Shown here: in pieces, positions 44,084-55,967 of the stretch
How the letters are laid out: each line of letters begins with the position of its first letter
Numbering within the stretch: position 1 is the first letter of the stretch
Notes under the pieces: model-generated
The model's input: only the letters and a program-made list of their open reading frames with translations
Database searches by the model: none
What the model was told of the DNA's origin: nothing
Origin: Cynocephalus volans
Lineage: Eukaryota > Chordata > Mammalia > Dermoptera > Cynocephalidae
Assembly: GCF_027409185.1 (NCBI RefSeq)
Contig: NC_084466.1
Location: 69,856,501 to 69,920,500 of the forward strand
Direction: 5' to 3'
DNA length: 64,000 nt
Made by a program: the position numbers and the translations under genes

Positions 44084-44480
44084 GTATTAGTCCGTGCTGC
44101 TATAGCAGAATACCACAGACTGGGTAATTGGTTAGGACCAAAAAATTATTTTCTCACAGTTCTGAAGGCTGGGAAGACCAAGATCAAGGTGCTGGCAGGT
44201 TCAGTTGTCTGGCGAGGGTCTGGTCTCTGCTTCCAAGGTGGCCTCTTGAATGCTGTGTCCTTGGGTGGGAAGAAATGCTGTGTCCTGACATTGCAGAAGA
44301 CGGAAGGGTAAAAAGAGACAAACTCTATGCAGCAAGCCCCTTTATAAGTGCACTTAATCCCATTCGCAAAGGAAGGGCTCTCATAGTCTAATCACATTTT
44401 AAAGGCCCCACCTCTTAATAATACTATCAAATTGGCAACACATGAATTTTTGAGGGGACGCATCACAAACCATAGCAGGT
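44084..44480 (-). mobile_element. MaLR LTR (MST-like)
   Basis: TATTAGTCCGTGCTGCTATA, CCACAGACTGGGTAATTG and TTGAGGGGACGCATCACAAA. Confidence 0.7.
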
Positions 44481-45114
44481 ATAAAAGAAGCATTTAATCA
44501 GACTATATGTCAGCTGAGGTTTTTACCTTCCCTGTAGGAGACCTGTTTCAGGCCAGCACTGTCAATGAATGGCTGGGTAGATCTGCCTAATTCTGGGGTG
44601 CAAAATTAGCAGGGTCATCTGCCTGCAAGTAGAGATAAGCTGCATTCTCTAAAATCAGCTTTGTTCATAATAAAATTAATGTTCTAGTTTCCATATGCCA
44701 TATTCTTTATCTCTTAAATAATTCAGAACTTGGGTGGACAAGAGGCATACAATTTATTGCCCCCTCCTATACTATTTTTAACTAAATATTTAATTCTTAT
44801 ATTACGTTACTTTTTTGTCTGCTCTCCTATCACATATAAAAATAGACCAAACTGACATGATCATATTTTAGGAAAATACTATTCTCTCTTTTGGAAAAGG
44901 AAACAGAAAAGAAGATAAATGGCTTAAATTGTCTACTTAGCATAGAATTAGAAATCTCAGTCTTTGTGGCTGCCAAAAAAATGAGGAAATGGCTAAAAAA
45001 TAAAATAAAATAATAATTCATTACTTTCTTCCTGGTATTCAGTATATTAGTATAAGGAAACTTCATGGGGTGAAAATAAAGATATAATTGGCTGCAGAAC
45101 GTAAAATATGATAA
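44481..45114. other. Unassigned intergenic sequence
   Basis: AT-rich. No gene or repeat recognised. Confidence 0.35.
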
Positions 45115-45778
45115 AGTCACAATAGTCAAAGGGGAGAAAAACCCCAAATGTCAACCAGTGGATGAATGTGTAAACAAAATGTGATATATACATACTAAGG
45201 CATATTATTCAGCCTTAAAAAGAAACAAAATTCCGGGGCCGGCCCGTGGCTCACTCGGGAGAGTGCGGTGCTGATAACACCAAGGCCCCGGGTTCGGATC
45301 CCATATACGGATGGCCGGTTCGCTCACTGGGTGAGCGTGGTGCTGACAACACCAAATCAAGGGTTAAGATCCCCTTACCGGTCATCTTTAAAAAAAAAAA
45401 AAAGAAAAAAAAAAAAAGAAACAAAATTCCAATATATGCTACAACTTGGGTGAACTTTTAGGGCATTATGCTAAGTGAAATACGCCAGTCATGGAGGGAC
45501 AAATATTATATGATTCCACTTTTATCAAGTACCTAGAACAGTCTGTCATGGGGAAAGAATAGAATGGCGTTTGCCAGGCCTGGGGGATGGGGAGGATTGG
45601 GGCGTTATTGTTTAATGGGTGTCGTTTCTGTTCGGGAAGCTGAAAAATTTCTGGGAATGGACAGTGGTTATGGTTGCACAACACTGTGAATGTACTTAAC
45701 ATTACTGAACTATACACTTAAAAATGGTTAAGATGGCAAATTTTATGTCATGTATATTTTAACACAATAAAAAAATTA
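45115..45778 (+). mobile_element. L1ME 3' end, split by a SINE
   Basis: GTCAACCAGTGGATGAATGT before the SINE. TATGCTAAGTGAAATACGCC, AGTGGTTATGGTTGCACAAC and AAATGGTTAAGATGGCAAAT after it. Confidence 0.8.
45235..45415 (+). mobile_element. tRNA-Ile-derived SINE, young dimer
   Basis: GGGGCCGGCCCGTGGCTCAC head, GGTTCGGATCC in the left unit, GGGTTAAGATCCCC in the right unit, long A tail. Perfect 15-nt TSD AAGAAACAAAATTCC. Confidence 0.97.
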
Positions 45779-45989
45779 ATATGATAAAATGTGGACAATG
45801 TGTATAATAACGATACTTCAACCATTGGAAGGAAGGAGTGCTCTGTTCTCAAGCCAAATAGAGGACCGCATAGCATCCCAGAAAAGAGCACATGTTAGGA
45901 TCTGGGAAAGCTGGAAGGGCTGGTGTTTGGTGGCTGAGGTCAGTAGAGGTGACTGCTCCATTCATGGAAGTGAAGAAACCCAGGGAATT

Positions 45990-46640
45990 TCATCCAAAAG
46001 TAGGGCTCCCTAGTATGATGGATATTTTGAATTAAAGGCCCTTGGAGATCAGCAGATGCTGGAAGAGGCTCTTCCTTTGTCTGCATGAAGTCTGGACCCA
46101 CCAAGGAGAACAATTGCTTTCCATCCCCTCCCTGAATTCTCCTTATCTATGCAGAAGACTGAGAAACACCTGGAAGGATCTTTCACAAATTGCTCTCTAT
46201 CTCTCGGGTTCATTCAAATTCCAAAGAGATGAGGTGATCTGTTAGCTCAGTTGGTTAGAGCACCGTGTGACAACACCAAGGCCAAGGGTTGAGATGCCTA
46301 TACTGGCCAACCACCAAAAAAAAAAAAAAAAATTCCAAAGAGACCCATTTACAGGTGGATTTCTATTCCCCAGGTCCATTTGTTCTCCCTAATAATCATT
46401 TATTGCCCCTTAAAGGAATTACCTACATTCCCTATCTCCCTTCTCCCCTATGAAGAAAAGCTGTATAAGCATCTAGACCCCATTAGGTTATTTGGAGTAA
46501 TCACTCTATTGTGCTTTTCCCCAGTGCACGTTAAAATAAAATTGTACTCCTTTTTCTCCTATTAATCTGCCTTTTGTCAGTTTGTTTTCAGCGATCTTTC
46601 AGTTGCTGGAGGGGAGGTTTTCTCTCTTCACCTGACAATA
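45990..46640 (+). mobile_element. Probable ERV1-type solo LTR, split by a SINE
   Basis: AGTGCACGTTAAAATAAAAT then CTCCTATTAATCTGCCTTTT, GTCAGTTTGTTTTCAGCGAT and GAGGGGAGGTTTTCTCTCTT, an R/U5 arrangement seen in gamma-type LTRs. Family not assigned; no internal viral genes seen. Confidence 0.5.
46229..46329 (+). mobile_element. tRNA-Ile-derived SINE monomer
   Basis: CTGTTAGCTCAGTTGGTTAG and GGGTTGAGATGCC, A tail. Perfect TSD AAATTCCAAAGAGA. Confidence 0.95.
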
Positions 46641-46895
46641 GTCTGTGGGACTTAACATCATCATCATCATAGCCACCACTGACAGGGTCCTCCTGGACAG
46701 GCTGGCCCTGTGCTGGGTACTTCATGTACATTATATCACTGGATTTTTGAAACACTCTATAAGGTAGGTATTATTTCCATTTACACAAATTTAATAATTT
46801 TCCCAAAGTTGCCAAATAAATAATTGGTGGAGCCAGGAATTAAGCCATAGATCGTCAGACTCCAAAAACCAAGTACCTTTTCTAGTATGTCTCAA
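46640..46895 (-). repeat. MIR-type SINE
   Basis: GGTACTTCATGTACATTATA, AGGTAGGTATTATTTCCATT and GGAGCCAGGAATTAAGCC. Antisense MIR order. Confidence 0.65.
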
Positions 46896-47523
46896 ATGTG
46901 AAAATGACCATATACCCAAAACAATCTAGAGGTTCAGTACAATCCCCATCAAAATACCAGTGACATCCTTCATAGAAACAGAAAAAACAATCCTAACATT
47001 CATATGGAACAGTGAAAGACCTTGTATAGCCCAAGCAATCCTGAGCAAAAAGAATAAAGTGGGAGGCATTATACTATCTGACTTCAAAATATACTACAAA
47101 GCTATAATAACCAAAACAGCATGGTACTGGCATAAAAACAGACACATGGACCAATGAAATAGAATAGAGAACCCAGAAATAAATCCACATCCTTACAAAC
47201 TGATCTTTGACAAAGATGCCAAAAACATACACTGGGGAAGGATAGCCTCTTCAATAAAAGATTCTGGTAAACTAGATGTCCATGTGTAGAAGAATGAAAC
47301 TAGACACATATCTCTCACCATATACAAAAATCAACTCAAAATGGGTTAAAGACTTAAACATAAGATCTGAAACTGTAAAACCTCTAGAAGAAAACACAGG
47401 GAAAATGCTTTAGGACATTTGTCTGGGCAAAGATGTTATGCATAAGACCTCAAAAGCACAGGCAACAAAAGCAAAAATAAACAAATGGGATTTCATCAAA
47501 CTAAAAAGTTTCTGTACATCAAA

Positions 47524-47930
47524 ATGCAAAGATTTGCAGCAATATGGATGAGCTTGGAGAAAATTATGTTAAGTGAAATAAGCGAGACACAGAAAGAGAA
47601 ATACCACATGTCCTCACTCATAAGTGACCGCAAAGAAAGAAAGAGAGAGAAGGAAAGAAAGACCACAATAATATGTTGAACTTTCAGAAGGAGAGAACAA
47701 ATCTATGGTTCCTAGAGGTAGGAAAGGGGGATGGAGAGGGAGGTTAGGGAGAAATTGGGTAAGGGGCACAAGGAATAATTATGACTTGTAATAATGAATA
47801 TGCTAATAATATTGATTTGATCATCACGTATCATACACAAATAATAACAGTCAACACTGTATCCCCAAAATATGTATAATAAATTATGCTTCAGTAAAAA
47901 AAATAAAAAATAATAAATAAAAAAATAGTG
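47524..47930 (+). mobile_element. Younger L1 3' end nested in the L1
   Basis: Begins GCAGCAATATGGATGAGCTT and ends TATGTATAATAAATTATGCT plus an A/TA-rich tail. The host L1 sequence breaks at TCTGTACATCAAA and resumes at GTGAAAAGACAACCTGCAGA. Confidence 0.8.
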
Positions 47931-48040
47931 TGAAAAGACAACCTGCAGAATATTTGCAAACTATTTATCTGACAAGGGACCCAATATCCAGAATATACAA
48001 GAAACTCAAACAACTCAATAATAAAAAATCAAATAATCCA

Positions 48041-48610
48041 TCTCTCTGCTCTCTCTGCTTCCACCATCTTACAATGTGAGACCCCTGGGTCACTGTCATC
48101 ACCACCAGATGGAGTTTGGACTTCCCAGCCTCAGAAACTGTTCTGGAAGCCTAGAGAAGACCTAGTAGACCCTAGAGAAGAAGAACATGTGTTTAAGAGA
48201 TCGCTGAACACTCTGACTATCCATAAAGAAGCTGCTGCGTACATTGAAGCTTGGCGCTCATATTTGGGATGAGAGATTGGAATTTGCAGAATCACGGAAT
48301 TTATCTCAGAGATGGATTTACTTAGTTCAAATTTTATTTGAATCATCTTAATGGCATTGCTGCCAAGTGAATATCAAACCTATATCTGTGGTTCTTTTAA
48401 AATATGGTATTTTGTTTTATAAACAAATTGAGCAATACAAAATGTATAGCAAAGTTTGTAAAAATTACCTGTCATTCAGCCAAGATATGAGTATTGTCAA
48501 CATTTTGGTAAACACCCTTCTGGATCTCTCTTTTTTCCTATATAGACATATAGACATATGTATACTGTTCTATATAAAAGAGCTCAAATAATACAAAGTG
48601 ATATTATTTT
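48041..48610 (+). pseudogene. Unassigned retroposed segment in the L1
   Basis: A 570-bp insert flanked by AAAAAATCAAATAATCCA / AAAAAAGCAAACAATCCA, a worn 18-nt TSD, with a short A run at its 3' end, which supports LINE-mediated insertion. The first ~95 bp resemble a MaLR LTR end (TGGACTTCCCAGCCTC). The + strand then stays open to TGA at 48270-48272 and would encode EEEHVFKRSLNTLTIHKEAA then AYIEAWRSYLG. I do not recognise this peptide. It could be a retrocopy of a spliced transcript, or chance. Confidence 0.4.
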
Positions 48611-48662
48611 AAAAAAGCAAACAATCCAATTAAAAAATGGGCAAGAGAGCTGAACAGACATT

Positions 48663-48766
48663 ATTTATTTATTTATTTATTAAAAAGATGACCAGCAAGG
48701 GGATCTTAACCCTTGACTTGGTGTTGTCAGCACCATGCTCTCCCAAGTGAGCCATGGGCTGGCCCT
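48663..48766 (-). mobile_element. SINE: dimer head joined to right unit
   Basis: The reverse complement has the dimer head GGGCCAGCCCATGGCTCACT fused to right-unit text (GTGCTGACAACACCAAGTCA and GGGTTAAGATCCCC). Tail (TAAA)n. TSD TGAACAGACATT / TGAATAGACATT. Confidence 0.9.
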
Positions 48767-49852
48767 TGAATAGACATTTTCTGAAAGAAGACATACAAAT
48801 GGCCAACAGGTATATGAAAAAATGCTCAACATCAGTAATCAGTAGGAAAATGCAAATCAAAACCATATTGAGATATCGTCTCACTCCAGTTAGAATAGCT
48901 ATTATCAAAAAGACAGAAAATAACAGATGCTGACAAGAATGCTGAGAAAGGAGATCATATACACTGTTGGTGGGACTGTAGATTAGTATACTCATTATGA
49001 AAACATAATGGAGTTTCCTCAAACAACTACAGATAGAACTGCCACACAATCCAGCAATCCCGCTGCTGGGTATATACCCAAAGGAATAGAAATCATCATG
49101 TCAAAGGGATACCTGTACCCCATATTTATCACAGCTCTGTTCACAATAGCCAAGATATGGAACCAACCTAAATGTCCAGAAGATGACTGCATAAAGAATA
49201 TGTGGTGTATATACACAATGGAATACTACGCAGCCATAAAAAAGAATGAAATTCTGCCATTTGCAGAACATGGATAAACTTAGAGAAAATTACATTAAGT
49301 GAAACAAGCCAGGCACAGAAAGAGAAATACCACATGTACTCACTCATATGTGGGAGCTAAAAACAAATAAATCAACAAACAAATAAATAAATAATAAGTT
49401 GAACTGTTGAAAGGAGAGAGAACTGTGGTTACTAGAGGCAGTAAAGGGGAGGGAGGGGGAGATAATGAGAGGCTGGTTAACAGGCACAAAATTATAGGCA
49501 GATAGAAAAAATAAGTCCTATTGGTGTATAGTCGACCCAGGAATCTATAATTAACAGTGCTTTACTGCATGTTATCATACAGCTAGAAGAGAGGAGATCA
49601 GATGCTCACATCACAAGGAAATGATTAAGCTTTGCTAATTAGCTTTGTAATTACCCTGCTTAGATCATCACACATTGTATACATGTATTGAAACATAACT
49701 CCGTACCCTATAAACATTTACAATCAATATCTTCCAATAAAAAATTAATTTAAAAAAAGAATAAGATGTGGATAATCTGGAATAATAGGAGTAAGAATTT
49801 CTTCACTTAGATTTAGTGAGATGCACTGACAGGATGACCACAAATGTCAATT

Positions 49853-49943
49853 TGTTTGGTGGCTGGCAGGTACAGGGATCAAACCCGGGACCTTTGAATT
49901 ATTGGCACCACGCTCTAACCAACTGAGCTAACCAGCCAGCCCA
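49853..49943 (-). mobile_element. tRNA-Ile-derived SINE monomer
   Basis: GGTGGCTGGCAGGTACAGGG and ACCAACTGAGCTAACCAGCC. TSD not clear. Confidence 0.88.
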
Positions 49944-50685
49944 GGCAGTTAAGGTTTAGATGAAAAATCATTAGAATTTAAAGAGTACAATAACAATGCA
50001 ATCGAAGAGTTTTTGGGCTATTTGGGATTGATTGGGGGCAGGTGGGGACGGGTGCAGGGGGAATGAAGCCAGAAGCTCAGTGGAGCAAATGTGACAGTGG
50101 CCACAGTGAACAAAGAATTTAAAAACTGAGAAACAGTAACTCAGAAGAGAAGTAGTATTTCCAGTGTCATTATGGGTGTGAGGAAAATTGTGCTTTTAGA
50201 CTCTAGGTCAGTTCGTAATGATCCAGGGATTGGTGGTGTAAGCCACTGATTTCTGCCTTTGAGTTCATCTCTAATCCCTATCTCATCACCAAGAGGGATC
50301 AGAAGAAAGGGGAGGAAGCGAGTTGGGTGCACCTTGTGTCTGGCTGCTGAAATATGCTTAGACAGGAAAGAAGTTGAAATGTTGTCCTAAAATGAAGTTT
50401 GAACTAGATGGGTTGAATTTCACCATGTGCTCACTTCTGTTCCTTATTGTATAAAATCAAGAGACTTAAATGAGATATTAAAAATTAAGAATCCAATTAC
50501 TTCTGCCACCTAAATTTACTTCAGTTACTGTGCTGACATACTGAGCCACAAACCAGCATGTACAGTCTGGTCACTTTTTCACCAAAGCTGTCATCCTAAC
50601 TTGAGGGTGAAGGCCGGGCCAAGAGGAGGCAGGAATCATGCAACTGAGAAAGACAATACATTTTTCTGTGTATTTCTCTCACTTT
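49944..50685. other. Unassigned intergenic sequence
   Basis: Nothing recognised. Confidence 0.35.
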
Positions 50686-50795
50686 ATAGATGTGGAAAAC
50701 TGAGGCCCAGGAAGAGCAACTTGCCAGCAATTTTACAGTTAATTGAAGGCAGAGCTGAGACAGAATCCCAGATCAGGGGCCTTTTCATTTTATCA
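50686..50795 (-). repeat. MIR fragment
   Basis: GATGTGGAAAACTGAGGCCC, GAGCAACTTGCCAGC and GGCAGAGCTGAGACAGAATC. Confidence 0.7.
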
Positions 50796-51090
50796 TATTT
50801 CTCTTTACACAAATCAGTAGCTTAAGCAGGTAAGAGTTATTTTCTGAATGAACAACAGTGAATTCAATAAGCTTGTAAGTTGAAAGCCGAGAAGCAGAAT
50901 GCAAATTATTTTTGAAATGTTTCAACATTTTGTGAAAGCACATGGTTTTAGCACAGCATTGGGGGAAATTCTGAATAGTCTTCAAGTCCTCAGCATCATC
51001 AGCAGGATGTGGTTTTGAACATGCACTATGAAAATAGCTCTTCTGATTCAGCTTATTCTTATTTTTAATTTATTTTATTTTTTATTTGAT
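50796..51090. other. Unassigned intergenic sequence
   Basis: Nothing recognised. Confidence 0.35.
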
Positions 51091-51094
51091 TCAC

Positions 51095-52350
51095 TCATTT
51101 ATGTATTTTTATATATTCTTACCAGCTTTATTGAAATATCATTGACATATAGCAATTCTATATATAGAAGGTATACGACTCGATGTTTTGATAAACGTAT
51201 ACGTTGTGAAATGATCTCCACAATCAAGCTAATTAACATATCCATCACCTCTACCTAGTTTCCATGTTGTGTATTGTGTGTATGTATTTACTTTCTGAAA
51301 TAATTTTAGACTTACAGAAAAGTTGCTAAAATAGTAGAGAGTTCACATGCTTGTGTACTCTCCACCCAGCTTCCCCTAATGTTAGCAACTTACATAAACA
51401 TAGTTCAGTAATCAAAACAGGAAATTAACTTTGATACAGTACTATTAACTAAACTATAGAACTTTCGATTTCACCATCCCTTCCCCATTGACCTTTTTAT
51501 GTTCCAGAATACAATTCAAGATCCCACGTTGCATTTTAGTGTTTGTATCTCCTTAGTCTCCCCCAGTCTATGTCAGTCCCTCAGTCTTTCCTTGTCTTTC
51601 ACAGACTCTTTTGATGAGTGCTGATTAGCTATTTTGTAGAATGTTCCTCAGTTTGGGTTTATCCAACATTTTACTACTGATTAGACCTAGGTTACGGGTT
51701 TAGGTGAAGAAGACCACAAGGCAGAATGCTGGTCCCATTTTTTCATACCAGATGCCGACATGACATTATCAGTGATGTTTACTCTGATCACTTGGTTATG
51801 ATGGTATCTACCGGTTAAGATGGCATCTACTGTAAAGTGACTATTTTTCCCTTCGTAATTGATAAACACCTTGGAGAGATACTTTGAGACTATACGAACA
51901 TCCTGTTTCTCCTCACACTTTTGCTCACTGATTTTTGTGCCCATTGGTGGAACTTGCTGGCAACAATTACTACTGTGGGGTTCTAATTGGGATTTTGCAC
52001 TTCCCTCATTCCTTCTGAACTTATTGATGTGAATTCTTCTGTAAGGAGGAGTTGCCCGTTCTCCCCCACATTTATTTATTCAATTATTTATTTACACCAG
52101 TATGGACTTAGAGAGAGGTATTTTGTCCTATGGGATATAATCTAATATTATCAATATTTTGTTGCTCAAGTTGTCCCAGCTTTAGCCACTAGGAGCTTTT
52201 TCAGGTTGGTTCCCGTGTCCTTATGACATGCATCCGTCTTTGCAGAGCACTCCCTGATTGTCTGGCACTGCAAGAGGCTCCAGACTCACCTTGTCCCTGC
52301 CCCAGTCCTGGAATCAACCACCTACTTCTCCAAAGAGCCTTGGTTTCTTT
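51095..52350 (-). mobile_element. Old L1M 3' region, long
   Basis: TTTATTGAAATATCATTGAC, GTGAAATGATCTCCACAATC, AACAGGAAATTAACTTTGAT, TTTGATGAGTGCTGATTAGC, TGATCACTTGGTTATGATGG and TTGCTCAAGTTGTCCCAGC match a long antisense L1M 3' consensus in order. Confidence 0.75.
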
Positions 52351-52690
52351 AATTGGAGAATAACATTTAGAAACCAACGTGTCAGCATTAGGTGGAAACT
52401 TATTCTTTGATAACCTAAAGCTTGTATATCAGAAACTTTACTGATACAGGATCATGGAGCATCTTTAGTCATAATTCTGAAGCAGAACAGCCAATAAATA
52501 TGGATTACCTTTAAGCATGATTTAAAATGTTCTGTTTACTCCAAAATGTGCTCTAGGCATGAATGTCATTTATATCAAAGTTGGAAAGTGCTTTTCCATC
52601 CTAAAATGTTCCTTTATTCTTTAGCAGGAATATAATTTAATTTTATTTTCAGTCTCATATTCTTCCATCTAAGATGTCAAACTAATTATA
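52351..52690. other. Unassigned intergenic sequence
   Basis: Nothing recognised. Confidence 0.35.
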
Positions 52691-52694
52691 TCTT

Positions 52695-53265
52695 ATATTT
52701 TAAATAAAAAAATGACAAAATGCTCAATCTCACTGATCATTAAAGATATGCAAACTTAACAATGAGATTGCTGCCATCTTGTGAAAATATTAGTGAATGT
52801 TTCAAAGACTGGTAACATCCAATATTGTTAAGAGTGTAAGAAAGCAGCTTCTCTATGGCACCTTTTTGAGAGCAACTGGTAGTCTTGATTGAAATGTAAA
52901 ATGTGTGTTCATTTTGTCTTAGCAATTCCACTGCTAGAATTCAATTTATCAGAAATATAAGGGGCCGGCCCGTGGCTCACTCGGGAGAGTACGGTGCTGA
53001 TAACACCAAGGCCCCAGGTTCGGATCCCATATACGGATGGCCGGTTCGCTCACTGGCTGAGCGTGGTGCTGACAACACCAAGTCAAGGGTTAAGATCCCC
53101 TTACCGGTCATCTTTTAAAAAAAAAAAAAAAAAAGAAAAGAAATATAAGTACGAGTATACAAAGGGGTGTGTGTGTATTGCTGCATTGCTGGTAATGATG
53201 AAAAATTAGAGACAATTAAGTGTCTGCGAAGAAAGAGCTGTTTAAATACTTTGAACTACGGTCTC
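52695..53265 (+). mobile_element. Old L1ME fragment, split by a SINE
   Basis: AAAATGCTCAATCTCACTGA, AGCAATTCCACTGCTAGAAT and TAATGATGAAAAATTAGAGA. Confidence 0.65.
52962..53138 (+). mobile_element. tRNA-Ile-derived SINE, young dimer
   Basis: GGGCCGGCCCGTGGCTCACT head, both units and A tail. Nearly identical to the copies at 45235 and 63315. Perfect TSD AGAAATATAAG. Confidence 0.97.
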
Positions 53266-53267
53266 AT

Positions 53268-53560
53268 GCAGCTGGAGGAGAGTCGTGGAAGGCTTCCTAC
53301 AAGAAGTGATGTTTAAATTGTGAACTAAAGGAGGAGCAGGAACAGCTGTGTGAAGTGTGTATGTGTGTGGGGGATGAGGAGAGGACATCCAAGAAAAGCC
53401 GAAGCACGTAGAGTGGCCCTGAGGCAGGAAGGAGAGTGTGTTCGAGTCATAGTAAGAGAGAGTGACAGGGAGACTAGTAGCTTAAGAAGAGGATGGGGAG
53501 GAAGTTGGGGATGGCTCCTACAGAGCATGGAAAGGCATGTTAGGCTTCAGGGGAAGGATC
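53268..53560 (+). repeat. L2 (central part)
   Basis: AAGGAGGAGCAGGAACAGCT, GTAGAGTGGCCCTGAGGCAG and GTGTTCGAGTCATAGTAAGA follow the L2 internal order. Confidence 0.6.
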
Positions 53561-54239
53561 TGGAAAGCAGGAGGTTCTTCACCATCAGCCCTCAGAGCCC
53601 CTACTGTGGATCACAGACTCAGATGCAAGTTCACTCCAACCTCAAGCCACTCACTTTTCCCACAAATACCCACTTCCAGAGGCCTTGCACCCCTCCTCTG
53701 TACTCCTGGATACACTGAGCTTTCATTGCACCCACCATATTTGTGGAGTATTCATAAAGCAAATGTACTTCACAGGGCCTGGTTTTCCAAAGCCTTGCAG
53801 TTTCAAATATTGACCTTGCAAAGGACAGGAAATTTTCCCCAGGCTATAAAGTCTCTGTTGTAAGATAAAGAATTGTAACACAGCAAGGCTGCTGGCTCAA
53901 AGACAGACAGGTCAAGCTTTTGTTAATGGATTGACTTAATTGCATGTTACCAGCTTCTATTGTTAAACTTGTTCAACTGTACTTAGCAAAAACCCCACCT
54001 ATGTCTCTTCCTGTAACTTGCTGGTCTGAAGAATAAATGCAGGAAGAGAACCCCAATTCATGGTTAATTTTCCCAAATGGAAGGAACGCCTCATGCTTGA
54101 GGGTTCTGGGATATTAACCCCTTTCTGGGGCTTCTCACTGCTCAAAAGAGATGGGCTTTGAGTAATCTTTGGCAGCTCCGTCACCCAGGGGGAAAGGGGT
54201 GACAAATCCGTGGGAGGCAAAGCAACAATATTGAATTGC
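53561..54239. other. Unassigned intergenic sequence
   Basis: Open frames at 53350-53863 have no splice context or family resemblance. Confidence 0.35.
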
Positions 54240-54358
54240 CATTCTCTATTTATGTGTCAGTCTCCTCAACTTCACCATGAGCTCCTTGAAGCTTATTCTT
54301 GTGCCTTCACATCTAGCACAGACTGATGTTCAATTAGTAGTTGTTGAATGAATGAAGT
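54240..54358 (+). repeat. L2 3' end
   Basis: ACCATGAGCTCCTTGAAGCT and TAGTTGTTGAATGAATGAAG. Confidence 0.65.
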
Positions 54359-54379
54359 AATTCAACTGGCTACCCCAGA

Positions 54380-54715
54380 ACAGGGTTCTTAACCTGGGAT
54401 CTAGGGACCCATAGTGGCTATGGATAGAGTAGGGGGTAGGGGATATCTGGATTGCAAAAAAATTACTTCCTTATTTTCACCCACCTCCGAAAATGAGCTC
54501 TTCCTTCAATTATGGATGCATTCAACAAAACAGAAGTATTAGCAATACCTATGACTTTGTCACCCAGAAAAGTCACAGTTATTTTCCTATCACATTAAAG
54601 TTGTTGCAGATACCTCAAAATATAACTTATGCTCATTACTACTTCAAAATTACAGTAATTATTATACCCGCCACTAGATCTTGTTATTTAATGTGTCAAT
54701 AAAAGGATAACTTTT
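54380..54715. mobile_element. Old interspersed repeat, DNA-transposon-like
   Basis: GGGTTCTTAACCTGGGATCT, AAATTACTTCCTTATTTTCA and TTAAAGTTGTTGCAGATACC recur in mammalian genomes as a MER-type element. Family not assigned. Confidence 0.5.
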
Positions 54716-55011
54716 CTTATTGTAGCACATGTTAAAAATATTTTGATTACTGTATTTCAACATAATTGGCTTCCTTTGTAATTCTGTGTGTTTTATTTTA
54801 TGCCTTAAAGAACATTATTCTGAGAGGGAGTCCACAGGTTTCTCCAGACTACCAAAGGAGTACACGGGGTTCAGAACCCTGCCTGAGAGGATAGCACACA
54901 CAACTCTTTCTACCACACTCTCTAGGATGAAGTATTGTAATGTAAATTGCAGATGTCATGACCTGACTCTTTTTCTGTCAAACAGGTGTCACCTTTTCCT
55001 CTCTCCTTCTC

Positions 55012-55439
55012 TGGTATAGTTTGGTCATGTTTGTTCCCCCAAAGCTCATATTGAAACTTAATCCCCACTATAACACTGCTAAGAGGGTGGGAAATCCTAT
55101 TATGGTATTTGAAAGGTGGGGCCTTTTAGAGGTGATTAGATTGTGAGAACCATGCCCTAGTGAATTGAGTAACCCATTGATGGCATAATGGTGGTCATGA
55201 GCATGGTTCTGATGGCTTTATAAGGAGAGCAAATGAGAAGTTTAGCTCCTTCTCGTAGTCATTTTCACCATGTGATACCCTGCATTGCTATAGAACCACC
55301 ATCAATAAAGCCCTCACCAGATGTGTTCTCTGGACTTTGGACTTCTCAGCCTCCAAAACTATAAGAAATAAGTTCTATTTCTTTATAAATTACCCAGTTT
55401 CAGGTATTTTGTTATAAGCAACCGAAGTGGACTAATATA
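55012..55439 (+). mobile_element. MaLR LTR (MST-like)
   Basis: Begins TGGTATAGTTTGGTCATGTT and ends TTTATAAATTACCCAGTTTC then GTGGACTAATATA. + orientation. Confidence 0.8.
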
Positions 55440-55965
55440 GTCATTCTATTCTCTTTTCACTCTCAGTTGGCTTTTCATTCTTATTTCCATAGAATGACTT
55501 GTTAAATATGAATGCCTGGCCTGACCTCTCTCTGAGCCCCAATCATCTGTATGTCTTATTGTGTGTCCAACATTATCTCGAGTTCTCCATCTTTCTCCAC
55601 AAATTACCTGTTTTTCCTGATATCTCTTATTGTCCCAAGAGCAAAACACAGCTATCAACTATGAGCACTTATTCTCTTAAGCTTCTGCTAGTCAGGCAAC
55701 AAAACCTATTAATTCTCCTCTACCTTTGAGTTTCTCAGTGTTAGACTGTCTGTATGGCGATTTACTTTACACTACTTTGGTATTAACGGTGTGATATATG
55801 TGTGGATAGATTAACTTTAATCTCTACCTAGAGGCTGTTCACGTTTGAAGTATCCTAATTAGGAACCACACTCTAGGGGGGATTAGTTAGCATTTGAAGT
55901 ATCCTAATCAGAAATTCATTCTCTAGAGGTAGTTACATAAGCACTTCAAATCCATTACTGATTTA
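55440..55965. other. Unassigned, with a 49-bp tandem duplication
   Basis: TTTGAAGTATCCTAAT occurs at 55844 and 55893 in matching context (CTCTAGG / CTCTAGAGG). An L2-like scrap may lie at 55480-55640. Confidence 0.5.
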
Positions 55966-55967
55966 TA

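Larger units (their letters stand above)
46900..49762 (+). mobile_element. L1 (ORF2 3' part to poly(A)) with three nested insertions
   Basis: Host L1 text runs 46900-47523, 47931-48040, 48611-48662 and 48767-49762. ORF2p C-terminal pieces can be read ([20 protein letters not shown] at 46960 and [20 protein letters not shown] at 49008), with frames broken between them. It ends with TTCCAATAAAAAATTAATTT. Interrupted by a second L1 3' end, an unassigned retroposed block and a SINE. Confidence 0.85.

Noticed and set aside
53350..53863. Overlapping 108-122 codon frames
   Set aside because: They overlap L2-like sequence, lack splice context and resemble no known protein.
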